Shown: positions 24,090 to 32,576 of the stretch, piece after piece
How the letters are laid out: each line of letters starts with the position of its first letter
How positions within the stretch are numbered: the first letter of the stretch is position 1
Assembly (NCBI GenBank): GCA_020696855.1
Contig: JAJFMT010000021.1
Coordinates: forward strand, 1 to 32,576
Length of the DNA: 32,576 nt
Source: Pseudobdellovibrio sp.
Lineage (GTDB): Bacteria > Bdellovibrionota > Bdellovibrionia > Bdellovibrionales > Bdellovibrionaceae
Direction: 5' to 3'
The notes under the pieces: model-generated
Database searches by the model: none
Told to the model about the DNA's origin: nothing
Seen by the model: the letters and a program-made list of their open reading frames with translations, nothing else
Made by a program: the position numbers and the translations under genes

Positions 24090-25691
24090 ATGGGACATTC
24101 TTCAGGAAAAAGCTACATTTATGAAGAGCCGGGTTTAAAATCCTGGTTCACGTCATTAGATCACAAACGTATTGCGATCCTTTACTTCGTTTCGGTTATG
24201 TTTTTCTTCCTTGTTGGTGGAATCATGGCCTTGTTACTTCGCCTTGAGCTGTTTGCGCCGAATGTATCTGCAAACGTAGGGCAAGTTCTTAAAAACGGTG
24301 ATGTTTACAATCAGGTGTTAACTTATCACGGTGCGATCATGGTCTTCATGGTTATTATCCCTGGTATTCCTGCGATTTTAGGAAACTTCTTCTTGCCGCT
24401 GCAAATCGGTGCTAAAGACGTTGCGTTTCCGAGACTGAACTTAGCCAGCTGGTACGTTTTCATGCTGGGAGCTTCATTGGCGATCGGAACTTTCTTCGCT
24501 TCAAAAATTGATACCGGCTGGACATTCTATACTCCGTATTCCATCCGAACCGGTTCTTCGGTTGTGATGATGGTGGTAGCCGCTTTCATCATGGGTATGA
24601 GTTCGATCCTGACAGGACTTAACTTCATCGTAACCGTTCACCGTTTAAGAGCGCCGGGCATGACCATGTTCCGTATGCCTTTATTCACGTGGGCGATTTA
24701 CTCAACTGCGGTTCTTCAGGTATTAGCAACTCCGGTTCTGGGTATTACACTTCTCTTATTAATGATGGAGCGCATATTCGGCGTCGGTATCTTTGACCCG
24801 AAACTTGGCGGTGACCCGGTATTATTCCAGCACTTTTTCTGGTTCTACTCGCATCCGGCGGTTTACATCATGATCTTGCCTGCGATGGGTGTGATTTCGG
24901 AACTGATCACGACTTACTCTAAAAAAACGATCTTCGGGTATACAGCGATTGCTCTTTCATCAATCGGTATCGCAGCCGTTTCGTTCTTCGTTTGGGGTCA
25001 CCATATGTTCGTATCAGGTCAGTCTGAACTTGCAGGGGTGTTGTTCTCTTTCATTACGATGCTGGTTGGTGTTCCGACAGCGATCAAAATGTTTAACTGG
25101 CTTGCGACTTTGTACAAAGGTTCTATCGAGTTCACAGCGCCAATGCTGTACGCTCTTGGATTCATGTTCTTATTCGCAATCGGTGGTGTAACAGGGATCA
25201 TCTTAGCCGTTACTGCAGTCGACGTTCACTTCCACGATACTTATTTCGTGGTCGCGCACTTCCACTACGTAATGGTGGGCGGAACGCTGATGGCCATCAT
25301 GGGTGGTTTCTATCACTGGTTCCCGAAAATGTTCGGTAAAATGTACAACGAAATGACGGCTCAGCTTTCTTGGGTTTTTATCTTCATCGGTTTCAACGTT
25401 ACTTTCTTCCCGCAATTCATTTTGGGAGCGAAAGGGATGCCTCGCCGTTACTTCGACTACGTTCCTGAATACGAAATGCTGAACAAGGTTTCAACCGTGG
25501 GTTCATGGTTGATCGGTATCGGTTTCTTATTCGGTCTTTATACAATTATCCGTGGTTTAACAAGCGGGCCGAAAGCTCCGGCTAATCCATGGGGTTCAAA
25601 AACTCTTGAATGGCAGACGGAATCTCCGCCTACCATGCATAACTTTGACCACGATCCAATCGTGACTGCGGGGCCATATGAGTACAAGTAG
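24090..25691 (+). CDS. ctaD: Cytochrome c oxidase subunit I (A2-type heme-copper oxidase)
   Basis: The 533-residue catalytic subunit reduces O2 to water and pumps protons. Twelve helices are visible. Low-spin heme ligands are H80 and H392; heme a3 ligand H390; CuB ligands H255, H304 and H305. Y259 in HPAVY is the Tyr that cross-links to H255. The helix VI sequence is YSHPAVY: the Glu of the A1 group (GHPEVY) is absent and the YS motif marks the A2 group. It overlaps subunit III by 14 bases. Confidence 0.98.
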   Translation: MGHSSGKSYIYEEPGLKSWFTSLDHKRIAILYFVSVMFFFLVGGIMALLLRLELFAPNVSANVGQVLKNGDVYNQVLTYHGAIMVFMVIIPGIPAILGNFFLPLQIGAKDVAFPRLNLASWYVFMLGASLAIGTFFASKIDTGWTFYTPYSIRTGSSVVMMVVAAFIMGMSSILTGLNFIVTVHRLRAPGMTMFRMPLFTWAIYSTAVLQVLATPVLGITLLLLMMERIFGVGIFDPKLGGDPVLFQHFFWFYSHPAVYIMILPAMGVISELITTYSKKTIFGYTAIALSSIGIAAVSFFVWGHHMFVSGQSELAGVLFSFITMLVGVPTAIKMFNWLATLYKGSIEFTAPMLYALGFMFLFAIGGVTGIILAVTAVDVHFHDTYFVVAHFHYVMVGGTLMAIMGGFYHWFPKMFGKMYNEMTAQLSWVFIFIGFNVTFFPQFILGAKGMPRRYFDYVPEYEMLNKVSTVGSWLIGIGFLFGLYTIIRGLTSGPKAPANPWGSKTLEWQTESPPTMHNFDHDPIVTAGPYEYK

Positions 25692-26349
25692 ACTGATTAA
25701 CGGTGTTGAAGTCGCATCGCACTTCCGCGATGTTCATCACCAGTATTCTTCAAACAAAGAGGGCATCTGGTTATTCATGGTGACTGAGATTCTGATGTTC
25801 GGCGGGCTTTTCGTCGGTTACATCATTTTTCACAGTCTTTACCCGGAGATGTTTGCTGAAGGCGCATCTTACTTAGACTGGAAGATGGGCTTCGTTAATA
25901 CACTGGTTCTGATCTTTTCTTCATTCACAATGGCATTAGGTATTTACTACAACCAGGTTGGTCAGCCAAAACGTGCAACGTGGGCATTAGCTATCACAGT
26001 TCTTTGCGGTGCGATCTTCATGGTTATTAAGTACTTCGAGTACACTCACAAGTTTCATATGGGAATCTTCCCGGGTAATTTGATCAACCCTGAAATGATG
26101 GCAGAACACGGGCATCCGATGCAGCACTCAAATCTGGGTATGTACTTCGGGTTTTACTATTGTATGTCGGGCCTGCACGGTATTCACGTTCTGATCGGTA
26201 TGGGATTAATCACATGGGTGATGATCCGTAACATGAAAGGTGAATTCAGTCCTAAATATTACACTCCGATCGAAGGTGTTGGAATTTTCTGGCACATCGT
26301 GGATTTGATCTGGATTTTCTTATTCCCACTTCTTTACTTAGTAGGATAG
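25678..26349 (+). CDS. coxC: Cytochrome c oxidase subunit III
   Basis: A 223-residue membrane protein with about five to seven helices, typical of bacterial subunit III. The start follows from the 14-base overlap with subunit I (ATG 25678). Conserved parts include [19 protein letters not shown], the [14 protein letters not shown] segment and the last block [12 protein letters not shown] plus [18 protein letters not shown]. Subunit III stabilises the oxidase core and supports proton uptake; it holds no metal. AGGCGG after its end serves subunit IV. Confidence 0.96.
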   Translation: MSTSRLINGVEVASHFRDVHHQYSSNKEGIWLFMVTEILMFGGLFVGYIIFHSLYPEMFAEGASYLDWKMGFVNTLVLIFSSFTMALGIYYNQVGQPKRATWALAITVLCGAIFMVIKYFEYTHKFHMGIFPGNLINPEMMAEHGHPMQHSNLGMYFGFYYCMSGLHGIHVLIGMGLITWVMIRNMKGEFSPKYYTPIEGVGIFWHIVDLIWIFLFPLLYLVG

Positions 26350-26358
26350 GCGGTAAGT

Positions 26359-26706
26359 ATGGCAAATAATCATAATCATTCTCACAGTGATCATGGCGCA
26401 CACGCAGAACCGCATGTAACGCCGTTAAGAACTTATTTAAATGTCGGAGCAGCTCTGTTTGTTCTTACATTTTTAACAATCATCGCTCACGTTTTTAAAG
26501 CTCATTACCTTTCTTTAGCGCCGTTTATCGCCTTTGGTATCGCTGCTGTTAAAGCCTTCCTCGTAATGGCTTGGTTCATGCACTTAAAATATGATGAACC
26601 TTCAAACAGAGTGATCTTTGCTTTAGGATTCTTTTTCCTAGCGGTTTTGTTCGCGTTTTCAATTATTGATATCTTCACACGCGTGCCTCAGGGGACTGTG
26701 CTGTAG
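26359..26706 (+). CDS. Cytochrome c oxidase subunit IV (bacterial type)
   Basis: A 115-residue small oxidase subunit. The N-terminus is His-rich (NHNHSHSDHGAH), then three membrane helices: LNVGAALFVLTFLTIIAHVF, LSLAPFIAFGIAAVKAFLVM and VIFALGFFFLAVLFAFSI. The loop FMHLKYDEPS between helices II and III is characteristic of the family. It is accessory to the caa3 oxidase. The His cluster may bind copper or another metal, which is inference. AGGCGG lies four bases before ATG. It is followed by the heme O synthase gene three bases on. Confidence 0.92.
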   Translation: MANNHNHSHSDHGAHAEPHVTPLRTYLNVGAALFVLTFLTIIAHVFKAHYLSLAPFIAFGIAAVKAFLVMAWFMHLKYDEPSNRVIFALGFFFLAVLFAFSIIDIFTRVPQGTVL

Positions 26707-26709
26707 TTT

Positions 26710-27585
26710 GTGTTTAAGACCTACACGGCCCTTACTAAGTTCGGTATCGTCATATTTGTTCTGTTAGCCGGTGTTGCAGGGTATGCCACCGGCTTTCAAG
26801 TAGAAAAGCCTTTTGATTTTAAACATTTTATTTGGTTTCTGGGTGGCTTGTACTTTTTAAGTTCAGGCAGTCTGGCACTGAATCAGGTTCAGGAATACAA
26901 ACTGGATCAAAAAATGCCACGTACCGCAAAGCGGCCCATCGCCAGCGGTAAATTGAAACCGGCAGCGGGGCTTATTCTTTCTGTTACATTTATTTTCCTG
27001 GGCATGAACATGCTTTATGAAATTTCTCCGGTGGCAGGAATCACTTCCGTCGTTTCAGTTGTTTTGTACAACGGGCTTTACACGATGTACTGGAAACCGA
27101 AGTGGGTGTTCGCCGCTGTTCCCGGGGCAATTCCGGGGGCGTTGCCGATCACAATCGGCTATGCTGCAACTAACAGTAATATTTTTAACGCTGAGTCGGT
27201 GTATCTGTTTTTAATTATGTTCTTATGGCAAATGCCGCACTTCTGGACCTTAGCCATTAAGTTCGCAGAAGATTACCGCCTGGGCGAGATTCCTACACTT
27301 CCGGTCACTCTCGGTACTGAGCGCGCCATGTATCACATCGGCCTTTACACATTTACTTATTGCGGAGTAGCGCTGGCTTCACCGTTCTTTTTGCACACGA
27401 GCTGGGTTTACGCTGCCATCGTGTTCCCGTTTGCGTTCATGCTTTTAAAAGAATTCTTCGTAATGTACAGGTCTGAAGGCGGAAAAAAATGGTTTTCTTT
27501 TTTCATGTGGACTAACATTAGTATGTTAGTTTTTGTTTTTATTCCTGTGGTCGATAAATGGAGTTTTCTATTTGAAAGAGCGTAA
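26710..27585 (+). CDS. ctaB: Protoheme IX farnesyltransferase (heme O synthase)
   Basis: A 291-residue UbiA-family membrane enzyme that adds a farnesyl group to heme b, making heme O, the precursor of heme A in the oxidase. The prenyl-diphosphate motif is NQVQEYKLDQKMPRTAKRP (58-76), and the second Asp-rich site is FAEDYRLGEIPTLPV. The start is GTG 26710. The AGGGGA sequence upstream is about 15 bases away, so initiation may be by coupling to subunit IV, which ends three bases before. No heme A synthase (ctaA) is in the window. Confidence 0.95.
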   Translation: MFKTYTALTKFGIVIFVLLAGVAGYATGFQVEKPFDFKHFIWFLGGLYFLSSGSLALNQVQEYKLDQKMPRTAKRPIASGKLKPAAGLILSVTFIFLGMNMLYEISPVAGITSVVSVVLYNGLYTMYWKPKWVFAAVPGAIPGALPITIGYAATNSNIFNAESVYLFLIMFLWQMPHFWTLAIKFAEDYRLGEIPTLPVTLGTERAMYHIGLYTFTYCGVALASPFFLHTSWVYAAIVFPFAFMLLKEFFVMYRSEGGKKWFSFFMWTNISMLVFVFIPVVDKWSFLFERA

Positions 27586-27588
27586 ATC

Positions 27589-29676
27589 GTGAAAATAGTC
27601 GCACAAATCGCGAAATACATTATTCTCCTCACATTGCTGATTACTCCCTTCCTGGTTTGTGGATACAACGAACAGTCTCCTTTTGAACTTATAAAGTTAG
27701 TCATCGCCTCGATGGGAACTCTTCTTGCCGGCGTTTTATTTCTGATCTCTCTGGTAAAAGAAGACAAGATTACTATCCGCTGGAACAGCGGTTTAACGTT
27801 TCTGACTCCGGTTTTGCTGATCACGGCGCTGTCTTACTACTTTTCGAATAACCGCTTTGATTCTTTCTGGGGAAACATCAATATTCCATCCGACAGTTTG
27901 TTATTCACCATGATTTGCTATTTGCTATGCTTCCTGGTGACACAACTTGTACGCGAAGAATCGGATTTAAAAAAATTTAATTTTGTCTTGATTGGCGCTT
28001 CGTTTTTCTTAGGCGGTTACGGAGTTATCCAGCACTTCGGCGGCGACTGGGTTGACTGGTGGGGCTACCGGCAAATGCACCTTAATGCGTACGGTACCAT
28101 CGGGCAGGCCGTGGGTTTTGCGTCCATTCTGGGGACGCTTCTTCCAATCAGTGTTGCAGCTTACCTTGGAACGAAAAATAAAGGTTTAAGGATTGTCCTG
28201 CTGGCTGTTGTATTTGTTGTGATTATGGGAATCATGTACTCGGGCTCCCGTATGCCGACTGTGGTTTCGCTTGGTTTTTCAATTTTGATTCCTTTGGTTT
28301 ATGCAATCAAGAACCGTACAAAAACAGAACTCAAAAAGGCAGGCCTGCTACTTTTAGTTATTTTAATATCCCAGGCCGCATACTACGCTGAACCGAACCG
28401 AAACGCGCTGGCACAAAAATTTAAACCACAGGTTGTCTCAACAGGTTTTAAGGAGCGTATTCAGGTTTGGAATGACGCCTTTAAAATCTGGCAGAAGTAT
28501 CCATATCTGGGAACTGGGCCTGAACATTTTGCTCTCGAGCTGAAGCTGGTCAACACACCGGAATTCAATACGAATCAGAACTGGGGCCTTTACTGGCATA
28601 AAGCGCATAATCACTTGATTCACTTCCTTGCCACGGTCGGAATTTTTGGGTTACTGGCGCATTTGGTTTTTGCGGGATTTGTTGGATTCTCTGCTTTAAG
28701 AATTATTTTTAAGAAGCAGAATGAAGACGGCGACTGGCAAAAGCTAGGGTATTTGATCGGCTATTCATTTTTATTTTTTGCGAATCTTACGGCATTTAAT
28801 TTCATTCTGACTCAGCTTTATTCGTTTTTATTTCCGGTTCTGTATGCGATTTCAACGTGGAAGTTTAAAGACATTCAGCCTCGCGTTCCGCGCTTTTTAA
28901 ATATTCTGAATATCGCATTGATCAGCATCATGTTTGTGCTTTTCGGCCATGAGATCTATCAGTACTGGAATGCTGACCGTTACTTCTCGTTATCGCGACG
29001 GGCTCTTGAAGGAGATAAAGACATCGGAAAAGCGATTGAGCACATCAACCGCGCAGTTGCGATAAAAGAAACAGATTGCCGCTTCTACTTAAGAAAATCG
29101 AGCCTCATCACTTCGGTCATCAAGTATCAGGCCCGCATAAATCCATCAATGAATTTAGAGCCAGCGCTGATGGAACTTGATGCCTACACGATGTTCGGCG
29201 TGAACTGTGATCCGAAAAATCCTGAATCATGGTTTTACCGCGCAAGACTTTTCTCTGACCTTTATGAAGTAAAAATTGAAAAATCCATCGAACGCGCAGA
29301 GAAGGGTTACATTGAAGGAGCGAAATTCTCTCCGGCAAATCCGATCTTTCCGTATAACTTAGGATTACTGTACTGGGTTGCCGGCCGCTGGGTGGCTTTC
29401 ATCAACCGCATGAACGATGCCATTGCGTTGAAACCGGATTACTTTCTGGCGTATCAGCAGTTATATGATTTTTATTACCGTGAAAAAAATCAGCAAGAAG
29501 TTGATAACCTAACTGCGCGAATTTCAACAATGAAGTTTGTTTCGCCGGATTCGCTTCGTGATCTTCTGAATTTAATTCAATTCGTGAGAGAAAAAGGCGA
29601 TATGAAAACATTAAATGGCCTTGTTCCGGTCTATAACAAGTGGTCAGAGTTTCATTCGGCACTTAACGTAAAATAG
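27589..29676 (+). CDS. O-antigen-ligase-like membrane protein with C-terminal TPR-like part
   Basis: A 695-residue inner-membrane protein with about ten to twelve helices, then a soluble helical tail of about 220 residues with TPR-like pairs (KAIEHINRAVAIKETDCRFY; NPIFPYNLGLLYWVAGRW). The Wzy_C region, known from O-antigen ligases and polymerases, shows R221 in YSGSRMPTVV and the late loop WHKAHNHLIHFLATVG (H340, H342), which are typical active-site features. The family links or polymerises surface glycans on the periplasmic side. GTG 27589 follows the ctaB stop by three bases, but no link to respiration is evident. It may be a surface polysaccharide gene in the same transcript. The exact activity is not resolved. 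Confidence 0.8.
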   Translation: MKIVAQIAKYIILLTLLITPFLVCGYNEQSPFELIKLVIASMGTLLAGVLFLISLVKEDKITIRWNSGLTFLTPVLLITALSYYFSNNRFDSFWGNINIPSDSLLFTMICYLLCFLVTQLVREESDLKKFNFVLIGASFFLGGYGVIQHFGGDWVDWWGYRQMHLNAYGTIGQAVGFASILGTLLPISVAAYLGTKNKGLRIVLLAVVFVVIMGIMYSGSRMPTVVSLGFSILIPLVYAIKNRTKTELKKAGLLLLVILISQAAYYAEPNRNALAQKFKPQVVSTGFKERIQVWNDAFKIWQKYPYLGTGPEHFALELKLVNTPEFNTNQNWGLYWHKAHNHLIHFLATVGIFGLLAHLVFAGFVGFSALRIIFKKQNEDGDWQKLGYLIGYSFLFFANLTAFNFILTQLYSFLFPVLYAISTWKFKDIQPRVPRFLNILNIALISIMFVLFGHEIYQYWNADRYFSLSRRALEGDKDIGKAIEHINRAVAIKETDCRFYLRKSSLITSVIKYQARINPSMNLEPALMELDAYTMFGVNCDPKNPESWFYRARLFSDLYEVKIEKSIERAEKGYIEGAKFSPANPIFPYNLGLLYWVAGRWVAFINRMNDAIALKPDYFLAYQQLYDFYYREKNQQEVDNLTARISTMKFVSPDSLRDLLNLIQFVREKGDMKTLNGLVPVYNKWSEFHSALNVK

Positions 29677-29709
29677 CTAAAAGGTAATCGCATCGCTTTT
29701 TAAAAGTAA

Positions 29710-30372
29710 CTAATTTACCTTTAAATCGGCAGGAGTATCCGGTTGCCTAAAGGGGTGAGCTTTCACAAACGCCGGATGTTTAATACAGTTTTCATTCACT
29801 CTCAAAACGTTTTTGCACGCAGAAATATCCACATTGAACCGTGCCGCTGAGAATACCTGCGGTACTAAAAATGCATCAGCGACTGTCGGTTCGTTTCCGA
29901 AACAGTAATCACCTGCAAATTGGGAAATAACGTTTTCGACTGCGTTTACACCATCGCTGATCCAGCGGTTCATCCATTGCTGTTTCTGATCCGCAGAAGC
30001 GCTCAGGATTTTTTCAAGGTACTGAAGAACTTTTAAATTCTGCAGTGGATGAGTGTCAGCATTGATAATCTCACAAACCTGGCGGATTTTTGCCCGTAAG
30101 TAAGGATCGGCCGGAAGCAACTGAAGGCCGCTGTCAAAGACCTCATCCAGGTACTCAGCAATAGCAAACGACTGAGAAATCAACTTGCCATTGTGGTCCA
30201 GCGTCGGAACTCCGCCTAATGAATTCACTTTGCGGTAGCTATCCTGGTTCTGCTCGCCGCTGCTGAGACTGACGGGAACATAGGTATATTTCAGATTTTT
30301 TAACTCAAGGACAATACGGGCACGGTACGAAGTAGAGCTTCTAAAAAAATTATAAAGTTTCAGGTCGTTCAT
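29710..30372 (-). CDS. maiA: Maleylacetoacetate isomerase (zeta-class GST)
   Basis: ATG 30372 is chosen because the zeta-class motif begins right after it; an in-frame upstream extension (30373-30462) carries no domain. The product has 220 residues. SSTSYRARI (12-20) is the zeta-class glutathione site (SSCSWRVRIAL in relatives), and the GVPTLDHNGKLISQSFAIAE segment is the glutathione-binding end of the thioredoxin fold. A helical C-terminal domain follows, with PTVADAFLVPQ. The enzyme converts maleylacetoacetate to fumarylacetoacetate in tyrosine/homogentisate breakdown. A fumarylacetoacetate hydrolase gene lies one gene away on the other strand, which supports the assignment. Confidence 0.88.
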   Translation of the reverse strand: MNDLKLYNFFRSSTSYRARIVLELKNLKYTYVPVSLSSGEQNQDSYRKVNSLGGVPTLDHNGKLISQSFAIAEYLDEVFDSGLQLLPADPYLRAKIRQVCEIINADTHPLQNLKVLQYLEKILSASADQKQQWMNRWISDGVNAVENVISQFAGDYCFGNEPTVADAFLVPQVFSAARFNVDISACKNVLRVNENCIKHPAFVKAHPFRQPDTPADLKVN

Positions 30373-30477
30373 GTCGTGAATATAACACAGATTTTTTTGT
30401 GCACAGCTATGCCGCGCATGGTCTACTGGTTTTTGGGTTAAAAAATTGTTAGTGTAAGTCACAAAAAAGGAGAGTCT

Positions 30478-31041
30478 ATGAAAGCGTTTTTAGCTCTTGG
30501 ATTACTATTATTTTCGAACTTATCTTTTGCGGCTATGAGCCCAACGGCAGCGGAATACTCAATGGTGGCGGCAGAGGTTGGTTTTAAATCAAACTCGGTT
30601 ACGGCAACAGGAAGTACTTCTGACAATCAGGTCACCGGTTTTCAACTGGGTGTATCGGGCGTTTACAACTTCTCAGAAAAATTCGGTTTGAAATCAGGTT
30701 TGTTTTACGTTGAAAGACCATTCAGCTCAGACTTCGGAACATCTGAAGTAAAAGGAAAAGTAACTTATTTTGAAGTTCCTGCCTTCTTCATGCTGAAGTT
30801 TGAAGAGTATGCGGGTGTCTACGTAGGCCCAAGCTTAGGTATCAAATTGGGTGATGAGTTGAAACCGGGTTCTTTAACAGGTATTAAAGCTATGGTTGTT
30901 CCGTTGACGTTCGGTGCGCAGTTTAAATTCTTACCTAATTTCGGCGCGAACGTGTTCTTCGAAACGATTGGCGGAGAACTGGCAACAGGAGTAGAAAATT
31001 CAAGAGCGGTCGGCGTTAACCTGATGTTTGCACTCGACTAG
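30478..31041 (+). CDS. Outer-membrane beta-barrel protein
   Basis: A 187-residue small barrel. Signal peptide MKAFLALGLLLFSNLSFA (1-18). The rest is made of alternating hydrophobic strands separated by polar turns (FQLGVSGVYNF, FGLKSGLFYVE, YAGVYVGPSLGIKLG), eight or so, and ends with GVNLMFALD. It resembles the OmpW/OmpX-like outer membrane proteins of porin-family annotation. AAGGAGAG lies four bases before the ATG, a strong site. It is expressed divergently from maiA and is only two bases from the hydrolase gene ATG, so it shares a transcript with tyrosine catabolism genes. Confidence 0.82.
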   Translation: MKAFLALGLLLFSNLSFAAMSPTAAEYSMVAAEVGFKSNSVTATGSTSDNQVTGFQLGVSGVYNFSEKFGLKSGLFYVERPFSSDFGTSEVKGKVTYFEVPAFFMLKFEEYAGVYVGPSLGIKLGDELKPGSLTGIKAMVVPLTFGAQFKFLPNFGANVFFETIGGELATGVENSRAVGVNLMFALD

Positions 31042-31043
31042 TT

Positions 31044-32030
31044 ATGAAGCTGGCTTCACTTAAATCTCAGAATAATTTGGACGGGGAACTTGCGGTTGTC
31101 TCACGTGATTTAAAATCCTTTGTGAGAGCAGGCAGCGTTGTGCCGTCATTACGTGAAGCCATTGAAAAGTGGTCACAGGTAGAACCACAGTTACAAAAAA
31201 TTTATTCTGATTTGAACAGTGGAAAAGCTGCCGGTACTGAAGCTGTGAAAGACGAAACGATTTTTCATGCAGCATTACCACGAACGTGGCTCTTTGCTGA
31301 CGGATCTGCATTTATTCATCATATTAAACTGGTCCGTCAGGCAAGAAAAGCTCCGTTGCCGGAAACACTTCTGACAGTTCCTCTGATGTATCAGGGTGAA
31401 AGCGGAAGATTCATGGCCCCATTTGATGATATTCCCCAGGTTGACCCGGCTCACGGCACAGACTTCGAAGCTGAAGTCGGAGTGGTGACGGATCATGTTC
31501 CGATGGGTACATCTGCTGATGAATGTCTGAAGCACATTAAATTAGTTTTATTGATAAATGATGTATCACTTCGCGGCTTAATTCCTGAAGAGCTGGCGCA
31601 GGGTTTCGGTTTTTTCCAAAGTAAACCGAACAGCGCGCTTTCACCGGTGGCTGTTACACCGGATGAACTGGGTGGTGACTGGAAGAACGGCCGCCTTTGT
31701 TTGCCTTTGAGCGTAAAGCTGAACGGGCAGTTCTTCGGGCAGGCTAACGGAAGTGAAATGCATTTTCACTTCGGTCAGCTGATAGCTCACGCTGCGAAAA
31801 CAAGAGATCTTCCTGCCGGTACGATTATCGGTAGTGGAACTGTCGCGAACGAAAATCCTCAAGCGGGTTCAAGCTGTCTGGCTGAAAAGCGCACGTTAGA
31901 GCAAATTAATAACGGCGAAATTAAGACACCGTTCATGAAAGACGGCGATACAGTTGAAATTCAAATGCTGGATCAAAAAGGTCAAAGCATCTTCGGCCGC
32001 ATTCTGCAAAAAGTGAAAAAAGTAAACTGA
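31044..32030 (+). CDS. Fumarylacetoacetate hydrolase family protein
   Basis: A 328-residue enzyme of the FAH superfamily, the length of the bacterial short-form fumarylacetoacetate hydrolases. Metal ligands are apparent in GTDFEAEVGVV (E142, E144) and LINDVSLRG (D173), and VANENPQAG supplies the late conserved block. It should cleave fumarylacetoacetate to fumarate and acetoacetate, the last step of tyrosine breakdown, using Mg or Ca in the cytoplasm. It starts two bases after the barrel gene stop and ends four bases before the oxygenase ATG, so the run is an operon. No homogentisate dioxygenase is in the window. Confidence 0.85.
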   Translation: MKLASLKSQNNLDGELAVVSRDLKSFVRAGSVVPSLREAIEKWSQVEPQLQKIYSDLNSGKAAGTEAVKDETIFHAALPRTWLFADGSAFIHHIKLVRQARKAPLPETLLTVPLMYQGESGRFMAPFDDIPQVDPAHGTDFEAEVGVVTDHVPMGTSADECLKHIKLVLLINDVSLRGLIPEELAQGFGFFQSKPNSALSPVAVTPDELGGDWKNGRLCLPLSVKLNGQFFGQANGSEMHFHFGQLIAHAAKTRDLPAGTIIGSGTVANENPQAGSSCLAEKRTLEQINNGEIKTPFMKDGDTVEIQMLDQKGQSIFGRILQKVKKVN

Positions 32031-32034
32031 TCAC

Positions 32035-32576
32035 ATGCAGAATTTTTTCGTTCACAAAAAGTTTTATCCGGATTTTAAAAAACTCAGACACGAATTTGAA
32101 GAAAATTTTACTGACGCCAAAAAAACTCATCCGAAGAGATTCGTATGGGACTTTTGGTATGATGAAGACCAGTATCATTTAATCCGCACTCCGGCCTATC
32201 ATTACTTCTCTTCTAAGATTTATCAGGACTTTCACTCGTATTTGGTGCAGTGGGGCCGCGAGAACCTGGGTTGCCACGATATCTCTCCGCCATGGTTAAG
32301 TTACTATGTCGACGGATGTTATCAAAAACTTCATTCGGATGTTCCGCACGGCCCCTGGGCGTTTGTGTACTCGTTAACGCCTGACAAAAAGGAATTTAAA
32401 GGCGGAGAAACTCTTATTCTGAAGCCTGACACTCTCGATTTTTGGTCCACATACGGACAAAGTGACCGAAGGGAATTTAAAAATTTTGTTGATGTCATTC
32501 CATCAATGATGAATCAACTGGTTGTGTTTGATCCGCGTTTTCCGCACGGGGTGACTGAGCTTAAAGGTACACGCGA
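32035..32576 (+). CDS. 2OG-Fe(II) oxygenase (3' end cut by the window)
   Basis: The frame is open from ATG 32035 to the end of the window, 180 codons, so the gene is cut at its 3' end. Iron ligands are H100 and D102 in LHSDVPHGP and H171 in RFPHGVTEL; R180 just after is the usual 2-oxoglutarate anchor. The FKGGETLIL strand is typical of prolyl-4-hydroxylase-like dioxygenases. These enzymes hydroxylate protein or small-molecule targets, using Fe(II), O2 and 2-oxoglutarate. The substrate is unknown. It starts four bases after the FAH stop, so it is part of that operon. Confidence 0.85.
   Translation, partial: MQNFFVHKKFYPDFKKLRHEFEENFTDAKKTHPKRFVWDFWYDEDQYHLIRTPAYHYFSSKIYQDFHSYLVQWGRENLGCHDISPPWLSYYVDGCYQKLHSDVPHGPWAFVYSLTPDKKEFKGGETLILKPDTLDFWSTYGQSDRREFKNFVDVIPSMMNQLVVFDPRFPHGVTELKGTR

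Overview
The window reads as a gram-negative bacterial chromosome segment with moderate GC, densely packed with chromosomal genes. The mix (lipoproteins, secreted V8-like and subtilisin-like proteases, an A2-type caa3 oxidase operon, a GIY-YIG nuclease fused to an exonuclease-like domain, a diguanylate cyclase) fits the Bdellovibrio group (Bdellovibrionota) or a relative. That placement is an inference from gene content and general impression, not from a search. No phage, transposase, CRISPR array or rRNA is visible.

Layout. 1-657: 3' part of rpoD with its terminator. 737-3200: divergent pair, a K+ channel with a zinc-ribbon tail (minus) and a DUF1996 lipoprotein (plus). 3278-4991: a CAT-anticodon tRNA, an 11-bp tandem repeat carrying an ATG per copy, and an exonuclease-like/GIY-YIG protein. 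4988-5850: a small minus-strand gene and small plus-strand ORFs separated by three evenly spaced 15-bp palindrome copies. 5955-7925: CDF-like transporter and succinate-semialdehyde dehydrogenase pair. 7976-9941: two secreted serine proteases (minus). 9942-10397: non-coding, dominated by a 56-bp perfect inverted repeat with an 89-nt centre. 10398-15602: GGDEF protein, MFS transporter, DUF1653-GNAT fusion, DUF2147 protein, GNAT enzyme and EamA transporter. 15608-16024: a GcvH-fold protein that has lost the lipoyl lysine and gained an acidic tail. 16267-21494: GGCT-like protein, trmL, secA (with a structured leader), a zinc-ribbon protein and a secreted coiled-coil protein.

21718-27585 is an aerobic respiration operon: membrane cytochrome c, SCO copper chaperone, oxidase subunits II (with fused cytochrome c), I, III and IV, and heme O synthase, in tight or overlapping order. 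An O-antigen-ligase-like membrane protein follows directly. 29710-32576 holds maleylacetoacetate isomerase (minus), then an outer-membrane barrel, a fumarylacetoacetate hydrolase and a truncated 2OG-Fe(II) oxygenase (plus), which suggests tyrosine/homogentisate catabolism.

The most unusual items are the non-lipoylatable GcvH-like protein, the 24-bp-periodic operator array at 5360-5422, the long hairpin near 10.2 kb, the two mutually exclusive RNA folds before secA, and the tandem-repeat start region of the GIY-YIG gene. I do not see one clear multi-gene novel defence or mobile system; these are separate leads.
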